39,835 nucleotides of DNA from Chara braunii (lineage: Eukaryota; Streptophyta; Charophyceae; Charales; Characeae): the NCBI GenBank assembly GCA_003427395.1, contig BFEA01000067.1, positions 2,320,329 to 2,360,163 on the forward strand, written 5' to 3'. Each line of letters opens with the position of its first letter. Positions within the stretch are counted from its first letter, which is position 1. Under the pieces are notes generated by a model. That model was given only the letters and a program-made list of their open reading frames with translations, ran no database searches and was not told the DNA's origin. The position numbers and the translations under genes are program-made. Positions 8,568 to 19,224 of the stretch are shown here, piece after piece.

Positions 8568-9895
8568 TCTACGCACGTCCACCTCTCCTCCCAGCTGCAC
8601 CTCGTTTTCTTTTTGGGAGCGAAGGCGAAGCCATCCGTACAGTCTTTCACCGAATGGAACCTACGGCGATTCCTGCGGTGCTGAGACTGAGTTGGGTTCT
8701 TATCTTTCTTTCATCTTAAAAAAAAAGTTGTTGCAATTTTAACAATTGCATTAAAGAACATCACTCTCTTTTTCAAGTATTTTTTCTTCGACTTTTTTTT
8801 TTGTTTTTTCTCTTATCCTTCCCATGTTGTCCAGAAGTTGTTCTTTTCTTTTTTTTTGGGGGGGGTCTCTTTTGAATTCCACATTGCTTCCACAAGTAAT
8901 TCATGTCCCTGCTGGAGCATACTACATTTCAATCAGCTGGCTCCCCGCCCAATCCTGCATCGATCCGCTCCCGAGTGCCACGGTGCGTGAAGCTAGCTTC
9001 TCCGCCTTGCCGTCCGTCAGAGGCAGAGGAATTTTGTGTGGAGAGAAGTGCACATACGCAAACGGGTCGTACGGCTGTGCACTTGGAGCAGGGACTTGCT
9101 GCGCGCGATGAGCACTGGGGGAGTCGATCACCGCCCTGCTCTTCGACTTAACGTTCGTCCATCTCGACGCCCTTCTTCGCTGACCACCCCTTGCGTGCAC
9201 GCCCAGGGACCCTGCCGATGATGCACACATGGAATCAAAATACAAACTCCTCCATGTGACAAAATCATATTCGTTGGTGCAGAAGGTCACTGAAGAAGAG
9301 AGAATTACAAAGAGCACAGCAGAAAGACTCGAGATACGACAAATCTGCAACTAACTTGATGAGAAGTACATGAATAGTAAATAAAACACACAAAAACACA
9401 CGGAGGACGACGGCAAGCAACATCGCGACTAGGAGCAGCACTGGCAGCCTTCGACAGAGGTCGGCCACGTACGACACGTACGACAGGGAAGTAAGTCGAC
9501 CACTTACAGTGGATGTCCACCAAACGGCAACGGTGAAGACGGTGAAGGGAGCAAATGGTAGAGGACAGCATACGACAGGCGCACCACCATAACGTTTTCC
9601 GTCGCCAACATGACTGGGGATCGGGTAAAATATTCGATTTCCCCGACTGTTGAACCCCACCGAAGGTGGCGGGAAACCCCAGCGAAGCACGGCAACAGCC
9701 CCAATTGAAAACGAACCCTGACAACGGCCGTCCTACAAAGGTAATCACTGGGAGAACCTGTTGCCCGAAATCCCAACGTGGAGGCCCCGAAGGAAGAAAG
9801 GTGCCGACATTGCGTGCCTTCACCGCTCTCGATGTCCCTTGCATCAGGGCAGGAAATGGGCCACAAGGACGCTATAAGGACTCCTGGAGGAAATC
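8568..9895. other. Unrecognised region with overlapping minus-strand frames
   Basis: Frames of 142 codons (8922-9350), 141 codons (9265-9690), 179 codons (9305-9844) and 175 codons (9504-10031) are open on the minus strand, and all three phases are open over 9504-9690. Mutual overlap in different phases argues that base composition, not coding, keeps them open. I recognise no domain. Confidence 0.4.
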
Positions 9896-9982
9896 TTTTC
9901 ACATTCTTTTCCCAAATTCTTCCCCGAGGATAGGTGTAACTATCACATCCTTGGGGAAGAATTTGGGAAAAGAATGTGAAAA
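9896..9982. repeat. Near-perfect hairpin, 36-bp arms
   Basis: Arms 9896-9931 and 9947-9982 are reverse complements with one C/T difference (a G:U pair in RNA), around a 15-base loop. The 87-base size and short loop resemble a small-RNA precursor or a very small foldback element. Confidence 0.85.
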
Positions 9983-10363
9983 TTTGAAAACATTTGACGA
10001 GTGTCGAATGAGCCCCACAATCTTTAAACAACGATCCGCCATCACTATAGCCCTATTGCTCTATTGCTCTGTTGGCTAGCCATTATGATCCCGGTGAGCT
10101 CTAGAGACTCGTAGCTGAGTCATAACAAAGTATCTGAACGCGAATGTGAGGAGACAGTGGCAGTATGCAAAACTAAAAAAACAGTCGCATTCCAAGCGTG
10201 CTCATTATTTTTTTATTTTATTTTTTTCTTCTGAAAATGCGGATGCTATTTCTGGGCCCTCACAATTGCATAATCACGGTCAGATCCAGTGCTCTATTTT
10301 GTGATTCTGTAACCTGGCAGCTGATTTTGTGATCTGCAATTATAAGAAGGGGAAGGGCCTGCC
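9983..10363. other. No recognisable feature
   Basis: Unique-looking sequence with a T-rich patch near 10208-10230. A TAATCACGGTCAGATCCA match at about 10272 resembles the interior of the TCACACTA MITE-like family. No gene is seen. Confidence 0.5.
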
Positions 10364-10463
10364 CTCTTCGCCTGAATAGAACACCGGGTCATTATCGATT
10401 CATCTAGACTGGAAGTTGCACCCAATTCAGCCACAATGAACGCGCGTTCTATTGGGATGAAGT
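10364..10463. mobile_element. MITE-like element, CTACCGTC family
   Basis: The left end CTCTTCGCCTGAATAGAACA continues CCGGGTCATTAT and is mirrored by the right end GAACGCGCGTTCTATTGGGA then TGAAG. The outermost CTACCG is lost. The interior TCTAGACTGGAAGTTGCACC matches the copy at 26658-26757. Confidence 0.65.
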
Positions 10464-10785
10464 AGTGTGACTATGCCCTCATCACACGTGTCGCCACACC
10501 ATCATAGCTGGGTAATTCCTAAAGGAGAAACTCGAACATGAAGATCTCCGTCAATCCAGAAGGACAACATCAAACACGATCAATGATTACGCTACTGAGT
10601 CTTTTGTTTTTAATTTGGAAAAGGCTAATTCTTTATTTTCTCAAATGAAGGAATATAGCAGAACAAAGAGAAAAAAGAGGAGTGAAAATCCCAAAGCGAA
10701 AGTTGTGGAATATTGTAACAGGAAAAAGAATGAAAAGAAAGATTGTAAACGGATACTTTCAAAAGATTACGGATATAAGTTATAA
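10464..10785. other. No recognisable feature
   Basis: An A-rich stretch (about 10600-10770) with many AAAGAA words. No conserved frame or RNA gene was recognised. Confidence 0.5.
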
Positions 10786-10855
10786 CCTTGTTTTTTTATT
10801 GGAAATGCCGGGGGTTATAACCTGAACCCTCAGCATTTCCAATAGAAAGACAAGG
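10786..10855. repeat. Imperfect hairpin, 31-bp arms
   Basis: Arms 10786-10816 and 10825-10855 pair with four differences, all transitions, around an 8-base loop. Transition-only differences keep G:U pairing in RNA. The next bases, GGGTTCAAGTCCC, resemble a tRNA T arm. Confidence 0.75.
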
Positions 10856-10915
10856 GTTCAAGTCCCTCTCTTTCCGTATTTTCTATTGCTCCTTGAAAAA
10901 ATTTAAAAAAAAATT

Positions 10916-11022
10916 AAAAATGATATTGATATCGAATGAGCATCTATCTATTCATATTCGTACGAGTACAAAAATGATATTGATATCGAATGAGCATCTA
11001 TCTATTCATATTCGTACGAGTA
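10916..11022 (+). repeat. 54-bp tandem duplication
   Basis: Copies 10916-10969 and 10970-11022 are essentially identical and contain TGATATTGATATCGAATGAG and ATTCATATTCGTACGAGTA. The identity implies a recent duplication. Confidence 0.9.
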
Positions 11023-11840
11023 GATAGATGTATTAGTATAAGTAGATACTTTTGTCTATGTTTTCTCCTATGCTATCTTGTACCTCGTCCCGTTTATATT
11101 GCCCCTCTTGTGCTATCTTGTACATAGTCTGCAGACATTTTGCTTGTCGGTTGGTTCTCCCCAGAATAGAATGGGGGGTTCTGGGTCTGGCGGTTGGGAG
11201 GGCAGTGTGGGGGAAAAAAGAGAAAGAAAAGTATAGATACGGGCCGTACGCCTGGGCTATCATACCTGCCGTGCTACCTCACCCGCCAGTCCGCAATTGC
11301 CAACGAAAACGGCGAATATTTGGGCGCCCGTTAACCGTCTCTCATACACTGGGGCCGTGCTATCGATGCACTGAGCTGCAGTGCGTTCTATATGCAATAG
11401 ATGGCAAAATTGCTTTCCGAAAAAAATCCTGGTGCACTCGTGGTGGTTTATACCACCATGCCTTCTGAAAAACAGGCGCAACCGCGCAGGCAGAACAGAA
11501 ATAAGTGAATGGCCGTAGCGGCTAACTGGGAAACGGTGGGCCACCTGGTCATCATTGCAATTGTTAAGTGGGTGTGGCAGTCTCGGCTTCACCTTTTCTG
11601 TTGTGAGGTGGCGACCGCTTGCTCACACTCGCAAAGGTTTGTTGTCGCCGTTGCTGTAGCTTAATGCATCGCTACCCAGCTGGTTGCAACGCGCATGTCA
11701 AACACATAGGTAACTAAGTAACCGGCGAGTGCAGAACAGGCAAACCGTTCAAGTCTGCTGTGCTCGAGTACAAACAAATGCGGGTGCTGTCTTCGGCAAG
11801 CAGTTTCAGAGCAACTGTCATCTGCATCATCTTCTCTCTC
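11023..11840. other. No recognised gene
   Basis: Overlapping frames at 11052-11468 (+, 138 codons) and 11260-11592 (-, 110 codons) are on opposite strands over the same bases. Neither carries a motif I recognise. A CCGTTCAAGTCTG B-box-like sequence lies at about 11747. Confidence 0.45.
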
Positions 11841-11929
11841 TTTTTTTTTTTTTTTTTTTTTTTTTTGGAACAAATGCTCCAGTCTATTCGTGGGGAGCAG
11901 CACGTGCTGGGAACTGGGCCCAGCGTCCC
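11841..11929 (-). mobile_element. 3' end of retroelement family C, minus strand
   Basis: On the minus strand the sequence GGGACGCTGGGCCCAGTTCC then CAGC runs to TTTGTTCC and a poly(A) tail (T at 11841-11866). It matches the shared 3' region of the two elements at 34121-34351 and 34360-34741 (GGGACGCTGGACCCGGTTTC). Confidence 0.55.
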
Positions 11930-12719
11930 ATATAGAATTACACAAGTCATTCGAGATACTGCAGCCATTACCCGGCTTCGGCTGAGAATCACTCTGAAAA
12001 CTATCGAAGAAAATTCAAGAGAATTAAAGGAGAGGGTGAAAAACTATGAATGGCTACTAACCTCTTTTCGAATGTTCAGAACAAAACTCTCTAGTACTCT
12101 TTAGAACTCTCTAGAACTCTCTAGAACTGTCCCACACTGTTTTATTCCCTGTCGAGCTCTCCCAGGCCTCACACCCCCACCCGTCTAGGTTACAGAGCAA
12201 CACGACTCGCCCCAGCTCCAGCCACCATTGCCCGAACAGCAATCCTTGGTTGTCCCTTGGAATGCCCACCCCAAAGCATCCCCATCGCGCAACGATTATG
12301 TAGCATCCCCAGTATGCAACGATTACGTACTATGGCGCCCGCCCACTCTTTCTTTTCTTTCCTTTTCTTTTCTTCGAGCCTGAATTGGACTACGATAGAG
12401 TCTCCTTCTTTTAAATCTGTAAAAAAACGGCTTAAAGACGTGAGCGCCCACTTCGCGTCCTGGCCTTAAGCCCTTTGATTTACCGCTCCTCCTTCTTCCC
12501 ATCTCCCGATATATGCTTAGTTGGGTCCTGTGGGCCCAACTATGAGGGCCCAACTAGTTATGATGCATGCTCTCTCATTTGACCTGAATGGTTCACCAGT
12601 TGCAAACAAATGCTTTCAAGGCGTCAAGCCAAGAAGAACATGCTCTCGGAAAGTCGGATGGGAATGCCGCCTCTAAAAAACATCGTCTTGTACCATTGAT
12701 GCAAGCGGATAATGGTAGA
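11930..12719. other. No recognised gene; short repeats
   Basis: An 11-base unit (ACTCTCTAGAA) repeats about four times at 12086-12129. A second duplicated phrase (AGCATCCCC, GCAACGATTA) lies at 12276-12328. Otherwise the sequence is unremarkable. Confidence 0.5.
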
Positions 12720-13010
12720 AAATCCAAACAACAGGCAGAGCTCTAAATTACGAAATTTACAGCTCGGAGCCTCAGTCAGATTTTCACCTTGATCTCTGAC
12801 GCTTGCATCAATCATCAAAAAAGCATAGCGAAATTTACCGTCAGAGATCAAGGTGAAAATCCAAACAACAGGCAGAGCTCTAAATTACGAAATTTATCGC
12901 TCGGTCAGATTTTCACCTTGATCTCTGACGCTTGCATCAATCATCAAAAAAGCATAGCGAAATTTTTCAGAGATCAAGGTGAAAATCCAAACAACAGGCA
13001 GACCTCTGAA
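12720..13010. repeat. Tandem repeat (126-137 bp unit) with internal inverted repeats
   Basis: The phrase AAATCCAAACAACAGGCAGA recurs at 12720, 12857 and 12983. Within each unit TCAGATTTTCACCTTGATCT then CTGAC is followed by its reverse complement about 40 bases later (12777-12800 with 12840-12861; 12905-12929 with 12968-12987), so each unit can form a stem-loop. A diverged remnant (GTCAAGGTGAAAATCTGACC) lies at 13247. Confidence 0.85.
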
Positions 13011-13500
13011 TTATATTTCGAAGCCAGAAATCGAAGAGCGAGTACTGACCCAAATCCGCACTGAGAGGTCCGCCGTGATTTCTTTCCCATTTCGTTACAT
13101 GAAATTTTACACGGAGGGTGTGTCTGTACCACAGCTTCTTCTACGTACACCTGTGTAGAAGCACCCAAAGGAGAATTTGGTGTATATCAAGTTAGCAACG
13201 GAACCAATCGTCCTTAGATACATAGCAAAGTTTACGAACAGAGAGGTCAAGGTGAAAATCTGACCGAGCAAGACGGACAAAAAATTACGAAGTCAACAAT
13301 CCGAGAAAGAACATCAACCCCATCCGCACTGAGGGTTCACCACAATTTCTTTGTCATTACTTGCACCAACAGTTAATCGTGAGGAACAACTTAACCCGAG
13401 TGACAAATACAAGTGATGAGAAAGAAATCACCATGATTCTTGGGAGACAGAGAGCGATCAGAACAAATATAAAAGGATAGAAGGACGGAGAAATCATGAG
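13011..13500. other. No recognised gene
   Basis: The region is apparently derived in part from the preceding repeat (AATTACGAAGTCAACA and similar phrases recur). No conserved frame. Confidence 0.45.
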
Positions 13501-13800
13501 GAGGAGGAGGTGGAAGTGTCTATATAGATAGGCCGAAGGCGCCCGTAATAGAGGCAGGAGGAGGAATAGGAAGAGAAATGGGAAGGAGGAGAGAAGTCAA
13601 CAGGAAACGAAGAGGAGGAGAGAAGTCGACAGTGAAAGAAGAAGAAGAAGAAGAAGAAGAAGAAAGAGACAAAGAAGAAAAATGGGCAAAAGAAGAAGGA
13701 AACAAGTTGGAATAAGAAGAAGAGTAGAAGAGAAGAGGGGAATGACCAAAAAGAAGTGTAAAGGGGAATGAGAGAAGAAGGAACTAGACAATGAACTTAC
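13495..13800 (+). repeat. Purine-rich low-complexity tract
   Basis: An almost all-purine plus strand of AGGAGGA, GAAGAA and GGGAA words, including (GAA)n at about 13638-13664. The minus-strand Ser/Leu frames here come from this composition. Confidence 0.9.
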
Positions 13801-13919
13801 ATGGCTCTAATACAATTCTGCAGACAGTCGACGGTTCAGCGTCACGATGAAGCAGTTTATGAACCAGTCAGTCGTTGACCCTTGTGCACATATGTACAAG
13901 GTCGAACTGAGTGTCTTTT

Positions 13920-14280
13920 CGACCAGGGGGGAAGGGGGAGGGGGGGGGTCCGGTTTAGCGGCCATTGAAACCCGTTAAATCCCCCAGATCCCCGTTGATT
14001 TCCCATTAATTGTGAAAACAGGGGACTCCCGCCATTTCTGGTTTAAGACAAAGGGTGCGCAGAGGCTTGGAAACCTGGCACATGACTTTTGCGCGACTAA
14101 ACTGGGAAAAAAAAGAAGAATCCTCTCACCGCCCCCCCCGTCCCCAACCGCCCACCGACCCGCCACCAACCCCCGACTACCCTCCAACCCCCCGCTACCC
14201 GCCAACAGCCCTCCCCCCAAGACTGCGCCCCCCACCGTGCATGTGTGCAGATGTGTGTGCGTGTGTGTGAGTGTTTGATG
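13920..14280. repeat. G-run and C-rich low-complexity block
   Basis: A G-run cluster at 13925-13950 is followed by CCCCCCGT/CCACC-type sequence at 14130-14240 and a short (GT)n at 14250-14275. Frames across it are Pro-rich artefacts. Confidence 0.75.
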
Positions 14281-15744
14281 GGAGGAGGCACTGTGAGCTG
14301 CGTTTGAGACTGTGATAAAAAATATATAGTAAATATATACACGGCACACGCATCCCAAACAAGAAAGCAAAGAATATATGTGCAGAAGGACTAGTGGCCG
14401 AGGGCATAGGCTGCACAACTGCAAGGAAAAGGGCAAAAGACAGTTCTCAGATCACAGGCTGGTGGGCAAGGGGGAGGTGGGTAGGCAAGCAAGGGGGATG
14501 CAACAGCAGATGAACACACGGGGCAGCAAACCAAAACAAACAACGACATAAGACAATCAACAAGGCACAGCGCGACACGCAGCAGCGAAGGGCAAGGGCT
14601 GGAGGGAACGGGGGGGGCGGGCGGGCACACCAAGGCATGAGGAAACAATGCATAGGATGACAGGCAGTGGTAAAGGACACAGGCTGGAGGGCACGGGCAG
14701 ACGGAGGCAGACAATGCTCAAGCGTACAAAACAAGCAAGCCAAAAAAAAAAAACTGTTCCAAAGAAATACGAAGGCCAAAAAAATAGAAACTGACGATAA
14801 ATTGTTTCGTCGTAGTTGCACCGACTCATCAGGAGGCTAAACCCTCGACAATCTGTGGAATCTCCGTATTTGATGGTTTGGGTCATGAACCCTTTGACCC
14901 ATGTTGAGGCAGACAGTCCCCAAGCAGAACATAGCAGGGGGCAGCAAAACCCTGCGGAGCACCAGGACTGCTCAGCGCCAAAAGCGACTGCAAGGAACGA
15001 CACAGCAAAGGGATGAGGGATGAGCAGCACAGCAAACTGTGTAGTGAAGCACAAGGCAACACAAGCAAGGCAGCCACACTGCAAGGGATGACAGGGCGAG
15101 CTCCAACAGCTCTGCGACCATGCCGCGAAGCGCAAGGCAACAGCAACAAGGCAACCAACCTACGCGCAAGCAGCAAAGCACCATCGGCTTGGTCAGCCTT
15201 TACCTAACCAACTACCTAATACTTCGCAGGCTCATCAAACAGCGCTAAAAGCGACTAGCGGACAGGCAACGAGGCAGCACAGCAGCGAACCGCAAGGCAA
15301 CACAACAACTCGGCCACACCACACACTGAACATAACAACTTGCAGAGAACCACACGCAGAGCAAGCAAGAGAGACAACAAGGCAGTGGCGGAGCACAGAC
15401 AAGGGAGTCCAGACATCCAACATCGTGCATCCCAACACAAGGAAAGGACACACAAAAAAAAATGGCTGCAACAAATACGGGACAACTTCCCACTAGCGCA
15501 ATGCAGAGGCATGTTGTGACCGATCGCAAAAATGCAGAGGCATATTGTGACCGATTACACACATAGCCTGCCCCTAGGCTGTGACCAATTACACATGGCC
15601 TGTCCCTAGGCCCCAGCCAAAGCTGTAGGAGGCGATCGTAAAGTAGCCCCCCTCGGCCCTGTGAGATCGCAACTTAAAATATAGCGGCTGGAATGAGCCA
15701 GGTGAGGGGATGGATGATGGCTGTAGACCAGCCAATGACAGAGG
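14281..15744. other. Low-complexity A/G/C-rich region without a recognised gene
   Basis: The plus strand is poor in T and made of degenerate CAAGGCAACA, AGCAGCAAAG and GGGCAAGGG words, which suggests an eroded tandem array. The several minus-strand frames of 100-190 codons (Cys/Leu/Pro-rich) overlap each other in different phases and look like compositional artefacts. A duplicated AATGCAGAGGCATRTTGTGA phrase lies at 15500-15550. Confidence 0.5.
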
Positions 15745-15834
15745 CTACCGTCTTCACCCGAATAGAACACCCGGTCATTATTGCTGCATCGGGACCAAAA
15801 GGTGCCCCAAATATGGGTATCATGAAGACGGTAG
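15745..15834. mobile_element. MITE-like element, CTACCGTC family
   Basis: The left terminus reads CTACCGTCTTCACCCGAATA then GAACACCCGGTCATTAT. The right terminus is ATGAAGACGGTAG. This is the shortest copy, about 90 bp, with part of the right arm missing. Confidence 0.7.
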
Positions 15835-16075
15835 GGTACCTCCAAATGGCTTATAAGTCACAAATGACAACAATCACGACAACAAGTAGTACGACCACAA
15901 CATTGCGACCAGAGAGGGGTCTAGGAGGAGGTCTATAGGTAAGAGGGGCAGATGGTAATCGTATATCTAAGATAAAAGCCTAGTACGTCTAGATTGCAAA
16001 TAATAACGCCAGCAGTACCATGTAATGAACAATACAACAAGACACAAGCAGAACGATGAAAGGAAAAACGGCTTG

Positions 16076-16425
16076 GGGGACAGGATTGGGGCCACCTAAT
16101 GGCACCTATGGCTCTTTGGGGGACAGGAATGGGTCCACCTATGGGACTTTGTGGGACAGGAATGGGTCCACCTGTGGGACTTCAGGGGACAGGAGTGAGT
16201 CCACCTGTGGGACTTCAGGGGACAGGAGTGGGTCCACCTATGGGACTCTGGGGGACAGGAACGCAATGGGTCCACCTCTGTGGGACTTTCGCGGGACAGG
16301 AATGAGTCCACCTATGGAACTGTGGGGGACAGGAATGGGTCCACCTGTGGGACTTCAGGGGACAGGAGTTAGTCCACCTATGGGACTTCGGGGGACAGGA
16401 ATGGAATGGGTCCACCCATGTGGGA
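16076..16425 (+). repeat. 33-bp minisatellite
   Basis: About ten copies of a 33-base unit containing GGGACAGGAATGGGTCCACC then TATGGGACTTTG. As 33 is divisible by 3, each frame yields an 11-residue repeat (GTGMGPPMGLW-like in one, DRNGSTYGTLW-like in another), and frames stay open on both strands. No start context or conserved flanks support a protein. Confidence 0.95.
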
Positions 16426-17084
<659 letters not shown>

Positions 17085-17244
17085 TGTACGCTTGCAAATG
17101 GGACTCAGCTGATGTACAGTTGCAGAGGGGGCGGGGGGAAGATGAACACTTGCAAAGTGGATGATGAACTCCTGCACTATTTGACACTGGGGCTGACATA
17201 CAGGGGGGAAACCACTGAAATGCTGGACTAGGTGTTCGGGACAT

Positions 17245-17245
<1 letters not shown>

Positions 17246-17303
<58 letters not shown>

Positions 17304-17304
17304 N

Positions 17305-17376
<72 letters not shown>

Positions 17377-17453
17377 GGGGGAAGGAGAGGAGGATACATG
17401 ATAGATGGAGAGGAGGATACATGATAGATGGAGAGGAGGATACATGATAGATG
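17246..17453. repeat. Compound (CA)n-N-(GA)n-(G)n tract plus 23-bp triplication
   Basis: (CA)n at 17246-17303 meets a single N at 17304, then (GA)n to about 17365 and a G run. Three exact copies of a 23-base unit (GAGAGGAGGATACATGATAG then ATG) follow at 17385-17453. The N marks an unresolved assembly junction. The flanks TGCACTATTTGACACTGGGG (17173) and CTGTACTATTTGACAATGGA (16913) are also related, so the whole block is probably a larger duplication with the 16991 tract. Confidence 0.9.
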
Positions 17454-17695
17454 GATAGATAAATGGACGTGGACAGACACAGTGAAAAAGGAACGACGTG
17501 GACATCCAGAATGACTAACAATGGGCATACTTGCACTTGGTTCCCTCTTTATGGTCGGAATACCAACCAGAAGCATACAGGTCCGGTTGTCAATGCAGTC
17601 AGATACATTAATGGAAGATTATAGACTGAGACTGGCAGAACAAACTGACCAACTGGTGTGCAGGCAAACAGATCAGAAAATGGAATAATAGTAAG

Positions 17696-17834
17696 AAAAA
17701 AAAAAAAAAAAAAAAACTCTCCTTCGGGACATCCATTAAAAGTGGGACGATACAGAGATGATTAGCATGGCCCCTGTGCAAGGATGACACGCATATATCA
17801 AGAAATGGTCCCAAAAAAAAAAAAAAAAAAAAAA
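17696..17834 (+). pseudogene. U6 snRNA retropseudogene, near full length, between poly(A) runs
   Basis: Bases 17718-17813 match U6 snRNA end to end: TCCTTCGGGACATCC, GATACAGAGA, GATTAGCATGGCCCCTG, CAAGGATGACACGCA and AGAAATGGTCC. Several substitutions are present (GTGGGACG for ATTGGAACG; GATGATT for GAAGATT). It is followed by 21 A and directly preceded by 22 A, so it landed in or beside an existing poly(A) tail. There is no T-run terminator and no Pol III promoter signal, so it is not an active gene. Confidence 0.85.
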
Positions 17835-17942
17835 CAGAAATACAACAACAAAAGAAAAGAAAAAATAAAAACAAAAACACAGTGGGCATAACAACTGAAT
17901 TGATAGATGACGAATATACCCCACAGCAGACTCAGAGCATGC

Positions 17943-18047
17943 TCACACTAATTCTTTTTCTTCTGAGCTGTGGACGTGAAAGCAGTCAGATTCATCCAGG
18001 TCTACCTGTAATCACGTTCAGATACATTCAGGAATAAGCTAGTGTGA
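17943..18047. mobile_element. MITE-like element, TCACACTA family
   Basis: The left terminus TCACACTAATTCTT mirrors the right terminus AATAAGCTAGTGTGA. The interior (AGTCAGATTCATCCAGGTCT, TCAGATACATTCAGGAAT) matches the element at 1952-2061. It is about 105 bp and non-coding. Confidence 0.6.
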
Positions 18048-18410
18048 CTTTAGTAGTATATCCTTATACCTGACAACGGACAAAGGACTTGACATACTGA
18101 GATACAGACTGGCAGAGAAGTAATGAAATTCAACAAAAGAACAAAAAAAAAATTGTTTTCATTAATGTTCCAGAATTCAAATTTCAGACAAAATGACAGG
18201 GCCTTTATTAAAAAAAAAAAAAAAAAAAAAACATGCCTATTTTTGAAAATGACAGGAAGCCCAGTGCCAAGAAGGTACGACATGGGACACAGCACAGAGG
18301 AACGAACAATCGACTTTTCGATGAATGTTCCCAAAAAAAAATAGACAGCTCCTTATTTACGAAAAAAAAATATTGGGAAACAAATTCAAAAAAAAAAAAA
18401 AAGGGAAAAC

Positions 18411-18441
18411 AACCAGGAAAACTGTCCTTCGCGACATCCAT

Positions 18442-18473
<32 letters not shown>

Positions 18474-18515
18474 GGGCCCTGCGCAAGAAAAAAAAAAAAA
18501 AAAAAACCAGGAAAA
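18411..18515 (+). pseudogene. 3'-truncated U6 snRNA retropseudogene with target-site duplication
   Basis: Bases 18424-18487 match U6 from its first base (GTCCTTCGCGACATCC) through AGAGAAGATTAGCATGGGCC to CCTGCGCAAG. A poly(A) run then replaces the rest of U6. The flanks AACCAGGAAAA (18411-18421) and AACCAGGAAAA (18505-18515) form a direct repeat, the mark of LINE-type insertion. The copy lacks about the last third of U6. Confidence 0.85.
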
Positions 18516-18534
18516 TTGATATCTGCAAAAAATA

Positions 18535-18596
18535 AGGACCTCCAGCTACTCTTCACCTCCAAGTCAGGACCTCCAGCTACTCTTCACCTCCAAGTC
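18535..18596 (+). repeat. 31-bp tandem duplication
   Basis: Copies 18535-18565 and 18566-18596 (AGGACCTCCAGCTACTCTTC and onward) are identical. Confidence 0.9.
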
Positions 18597-18602
18597 CCCC
18601 AA

Positions 18603-19075
18603 CAGCAGAATCACGATTCACACGTCAGAGGTTCAAACCCCCCGGTGCACGTCCTAGACCACATGTCACACACACTGGCACACGGGGAAGACATAACTGG
18701 AATACGGTATACAGTCCTCTCACTATGAAACATAGCGTGAACACACGCGAGCTCTCTCACTAACGACTCGCAAGTTCGGGGGTCCAAACTCCCCCCACAC
18801 GTCCTCGTGCACAGACGCGCACACTGGCACGCGGGGAAGATGTACCTAGAATACCCAGTCTAACGCTAGGAATCCTCGCGAAAACACGCCAGTTCTCTCA
18901 CTGACACCCCACCAGCAGAATTACGATTCACAAGTCGGGGGCTCAACACCGCCCCCCCCCCCCCACCACCCACCCCACCGTGCACAGACGCGCAAACTGG
19001 CACGCGGGGAAGACATAACCTTAAGAGTACAGTCTATTTGCTATGAATCTTAGTGCGAGCGAGGTCGGCGACTGA
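18603..19075 (+). repeat. Tandem repeat of about 155 bp with tRNA T-arm-like motif
   Basis: Three diverged units begin near 18603, 18758 and 18913. Each holds a CAGAATYACGATTCACAMGT-like start, a T-arm-like GGTTCAAACCCCC or GGTCCAAACTCCCC, GACGCGCACACTGGCACGCG then GGGAAGA, and a GTTCTCTCACT end. The B-box-like phrase suggests an origin from a tRNA-related sequence, but no full cloverleaf is present. Confidence 0.65.
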
Positions 19076-19224
19076 TATTTCAAATAGAAACAAAAAAGAA
19101 AATAAACAGAATGACAATACCATGGCGCTGCAGCTTGACCCGCACAGGACGGAGATCAGACGCCCGCCGTATCAGACGCCCGCCGTATCTCTGATACGAA
19201 GCTGAACGGAATACTCGTGAACGT

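Noticed and set aside
9265-10031. Three minus-strand frames of 141-179 codons
   Set aside because: They overlap in all three phases and cross a 36-bp hairpin; no domain was recognised.
14391-15562. Several Cys/Leu/Pro-rich minus-strand frames of up to 192 codons
   Set aside because: They overlap in different phases over T-poor low-complexity DNA and match no family.
17718-17813. Active U6 snRNA gene
   Set aside because: It has a poly(A) rather than a T-run end, several substitutions in conserved positions, and no upstream Pol III promoter signal.
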